Shown here piece after piece: positions 60,790 to 64,000 of a DNA stretch of 64,000 bases (position 1 is its first letter; the number at the start of each line of letters is the position of its first letter). The notes below the pieces were generated by a model, which worked only from the letters and a program-made list of their open reading frames with translations, was not told the DNA's origin and did no database searches. The DNA comes from Odontocerum albicorne (lineage: Eukaryota; Arthropoda; Insecta; Trichoptera; Odontoceridae): positions 14,689,592 through 14,753,591 of the forward strand of contig OX463862.1 of the NCBI GenBank assembly GCA_949825065.1. Reading direction: 5' to 3'. The translations under genes were made by a program, and so were the position numbers.

Positions 60790-61990
60790 CCGGTAAGCAA
60801 AACACAACGTACTAATAAAATATATTATCCATTAAATAAAATTGCACGACAATTTCTTCGTGAAATAAACTACATACTCGTATAAAGAATTTATTGTAAA
60901 ATTTTAAATTTACAAAAATATTTCGTGAAATCACACGAATACAAATATTTTTGCAATACACAATTTTCTGATAAAATATATTTACTATCCATAAAATAAA
61001 ATCGCACGACAATTACTTTATGAAATTAAGCGTGATATAAAGAATTTATGTGAAATTTTTAAATTTACAACAATTTATCAAGAATTCACACAAATACGAA
61101 TATTTTAGCAATACACAACTTAGTAGTAAAATATATTATCCATAAAATAAAATTGCACGACAATTTATTCATGAAATTAAGCGTGATATTAAGAATTTAT
61201 GTGAAAAGTTTAAAAATTTACAACAATTTATCAAGAAATCACACAAATACAAATAGTTTAGCAATACACAGCGTTCTGATAAGAATATATTTACTATCCA
61301 TAAAATAAAATCGCACGACAATTACTTCATGAAATTAAGATGATTTAAAAAAAATACGTGAAAATTTTTAAATTTACAATTTATCAAGAAATCACACAAA
61401 TACAAATATTTTAGCAATACACCACGTTTTGATAAAATATATTTACTGTCCATAAAATAAAATCGCACGACAATTACTTCATGAAATTAAGCGTGATTTA
61501 AAAAAATTACGTGAAAATTTTAAAATTTACAACAATTTATCAAGAAATCACACAAATACAAATATTTTTGCAATACAAAACGTACTGATGAAATATATTA
61601 CCCATAAAATAAAATTGCATGACAATTACTTAAATTTTTAATTTATAACATTTTTTCAAGAAATCACACAAATAAAAATATTTTAGCAATACACAACGTA
61701 CTAATAAAATATATTATCCATAAAATAAAATCGCACAATTACTTCATTAAATTAAGCGTGAAATGAAGAATTTATGTGAAAATTTTAAATTTACAACTAT
61801 TTTTTAAGAAATCACACAAATACAAATATTTTAGTAATACAAAATGTACTGATGAAATATATTGTCCATAAAATAAATATATTGTCTATTTTAAGAAATC
61901 GCACGATAATTACTTCGTGAAATTAAATGACATATAAATAATTTTGCAATTAAAAATTCCCAATAATTATTTATTAAAGCATACAAACAC
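60790..61990. repeat. ~155-bp satellite-like array, ~7.5 units
   Basis: Units contain TCGCACGACAATTACTTCAT, TTTAAATTTACAACAATTTA, AAGAAATCACACAAATACAA and TAAAATATATTATCCATAAA. Starts of CACGACAATT near 60845, 61005, 61156, 61314, 61466; the seventh unit has a deletion. Units differ by 10-20 percent, so old. Confidence 0.85.
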
Positions 61991-62042
61991 AAATATTTTC
62001 AAATATAATTTCAAATTGAAACACTGTTTTATTCACTTAAAA

Positions 62043-62158
62043 ATATTTAACCCAATTAGTTTCCAGTCATATGTCACTTATCTTTAGGCGTACTCAGAAC
62101 TTATTTAAATTAGTTTGGAGTCGCATATTATTTGAAACTAGTTGGGTTAAATATATAT
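62043..62158. repeat. Inverted repeat
   Basis: ATATTTAACCCAATTAGTTT and GAAACTAGTTGGGTTAAATAT pair across a ~75-bp loop. Confidence 0.75.
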
Positions 62159-62592
62159 TTTAAAGTAGATAAAACAGAATTTCAAGTTATATTTATGCTC
62201 GTATTTGAATAAGCATGAATTTCCACAGTGTTGACGCTAAAACTCGAGAAATATCCAAAACAATTATATGAAATTATCCTGAAATTAATTTATTACGCGT
62301 AAAACAATTTATTACTTTGTTATTCCACTTATTCGATTAACCCCCTAACCCGTTGCTCTCTTCAAGCGAAATGATCCCAGTTTGTTGAGGGAGCAATGCT
62401 TACTTAGGTGACACTCGATAGGGGTGGAAACACGTGTAGCGGGGACTAACGTAATTAGTAAAATATTTTTTTAATGATTTTTTTATGATTCTAATCTAGA
62501 GTGCCACAAAATTAAAGTCAAAACGCATAGGCATTATCCTGAAAATCAAATAAAGATCTTAATAAATGAAGTCACTGATAAGAAATGCACTT

Positions 62593-62905
62593 ATAAGCAA
62601 TAATTTCAAGAAACCAAACTTTACGTACACGTATATATTGTAAGTTATAGTTGAAGATAAAATTAAGCAATAATTTCAAGAAATTTAACTATACGTACAC
62701 GTATATATTGTAAGTTATACTTAAAACTAAAATTATGCAATAATTTCAAGAAATTAAACTATACATACACGTATACCATACATACATTGTAAGTTATAGT
62801 TGAAAATAAAATTAAACAATAATTTTAAGAAATTAAACTTTACGTACACGTATATATTGTAAGTTATAGTTGAAAATAAAATTAAGCAATAATTTCAAGA
62901 AATGA
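62593..62905. repeat. ~70-bp tandem repeat, 4-5 units
   Basis: AAGCAATAATTTCAAGAAAT, TTACGTACACGTATATATTG and TAAGTTATAGTTGAARATAA recur at 69-81 bp; weak copies near 63590-63650. Confidence 0.9.
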
Positions 62906-62947
62906 ATTAACAAGTAAGTCATGGAAATATATGTAACAGGAATATAA

Positions 62948-62992
62948 GTTTTCCTGGAAATATTTTTTGTCAAATAATATTTCCAGGAAAAC
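62948..62992. repeat. Short perfect hairpin
   Basis: GTTTTCCTGGAAATATT and AATATTTCCAGGAAAAC separated by ~11 bases. Confidence 0.8.
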
Positions 62993-63034
62993 CTATATAT
63001 TGTATATAAACGATACATATAAAAGCCATTCTAA

Positions 63035-63405
63035 AAATATATTGCAGAATACGGAATGAATTGATAAGGAATGAATGTGAATTTAATATTGATATATTAA
63101 GAGCAAGAGTAAGGTAGAAATGGGCACTCGGAGATATTATGGGAAGGTGGAAGTAAGTGTAGACTAACAAAATAAAGATATTGTATGAATGTGAGTAGAC
63201 GGTGTGAGAGAGGAAGACCACGGAAAGTATGGTTTGATCAATTAATACATTTTTGAAAAAAGGAAACGTAAAAAGGGAGATAAATCATTTAAGAAGGTTA
63301 ATTAATGGATATAGAAAAGATGGAGAAAGTGTGTCGATGTAGGGAAGTCCGGCACTTTGTTCTTTCAGCTTGCCTTGACAGGAAAATGTCGTGATGATAT
63401 GCATG
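63035..63405 (+). mobile_element. LINE L1 3' fragment
   Basis: GCAGAATACGGAATGAATTG, GAGAGAGGAAGACCACGGAA, TATGGTTTGATCAATTAATA and GTGTCGATGTAGGGAAGTCC; ends CTTGACAGGAAAATGTCGTG. Confidence 0.75.
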
Positions 63406-63782
63406 GAAATTTAAAAAAAATATTACATTTTTTTATGATATTACTATAAATTTAATAATCGAAATTTTAATTTATTATAAACAGATAACATCTACACACT
63501 AACTTATAACCAGATAACAATTCTTACAACTAATTATTTTAAGCGATATACGAGTATACTCGTATACTTTCGTAAGTTATGCTGAAAATAAATGCAACAA
63601 AGTTATCCTGAAAATAAAATGTAGCGACTATTTCAAGAAATTAATCAGTAAGTCTTAAAAAATATTTCATGAAAATAAGTAATATGCATACGTGTACATA
63701 AACCTTTCCTATACACCTTTCTGATTAACATAGTTATAAAATGTTGCTACATGGAAATAATTCTATTTTTGTTGTAATATAT

Positions 63783-63831
63783 ACAATGAAAGTGTAATAA
63801 AATACAAGTTTTTACTATCACACTTTCATTG
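63783..63831. repeat. Inverted repeat
   Basis: CAATGAAAGTGTAATA and TATCACACTTTCATTG pair with a ~17-base loop. Confidence 0.75.
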
Positions 63832-63904
63832 GAGTTTTATCAAAGTGGCAATCTTTTGCAACAAACCATAAAAATATTAAAAAGGAAATGAAAAAAAAAA
63901 CAGG

Positions 63905-64000
63905 ACCGCTTTTTAATAAAACTGGGTACCGATTGGAATAGAACCCGTAACCTCCAAGTCCGTAGCAGTCAGGCGTGTTATCAAGTAAACTACATAATTT
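63905..64000 (-). mobile_element. SINE A head, minus strand, cut by the window end
   Basis: GGGTACCGATTGGAATAGAA, CCCGTAACCTCCAAGTCCGT, GTTATCAAGTAAACTAC: reversed tRNA-like head with B box. Confidence 0.6.

Overview
The window is eukaryotic nuclear DNA, AT-rich, intron-rich and packed with transposable-element remains. Insect-type mariner, Tigger, hAT and PIF/Harbinger-like elements, LINE reverse-transcriptase relics and tRNA-derived SINEs, together with CUB-plus-trypsin secreted proteases of the kind common in insect saliva, venom and haemolymph, suggest an insect, perhaps a hemipteran. The order is an inference.

Two host genes can be rebuilt exon by exon, both on the + strand and in tandem. 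Gene A (6063-18924, 9 coding exons, 403 codons before the stop, all splice phases consistent) encodes a signal peptide, a CUB-like cysteine-rich region and a complete trypsin-like domain (IVGG activation site, His205, Asp254, Ser347, pocket Asp341). Gene B (26904-46691, 9 exons, about 400 codons) is its paralog with the same intron phases throughout. Gene B has lost the IVGG activation segment, the pocket Asp, the Gly after the Ser-Gly pair, and both cysteines that normally form the C191-C220 disulfide. It still has the His/Asp/Ser triad. One gene A intron uses a GC donor where gene B uses GT.

All other sequence is introns and flanks filled with repeats. 1-6050: mariner and L1-type LINE relics, SINEs, a MITE and a minus-strand Jockey-like LINE that ends just before gene A. 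Gene A introns: tandem arrays of 64, 15, 40 and about 47 bp, LINE 3' ends, a mariner relic, a 0.67-kb MITE and a 640-bp almost pure A/T tract. 18.9-26.9 kb: a 96-bp minisatellite, a foldback, two mariner-type elements, and a LINE split by a hAT-type MITE with a perfect 8-bp duplication. Gene B introns: three PIF-like MITEs, a Tc1/mariner-type MITE, a 31-bp minisatellite, several LINEs, and an intact 2.28-kb Tigger/pogo element whose 559-codon transposase is uninterrupted (intron 8). 46.7-64 kb: no host gene seen; LINE pieces, two hAT-type MITEs (one nested inside another MITE), internally deleted mariner derivatives, a PIF-like MITE with about 80-bp inverted repeats, and two satellite-like arrays (about 155 bp and about 70 bp).

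No RNA genes, CRISPR arrays or bacterial/viral operons were found. The most unusual biology is the decaying protease paralog; next are the intact Tigger in its last intron and repeat families whose ends carry hammerhead-ribozyme-like cores. Assignments come from reading motifs by eye; no database search was possible.
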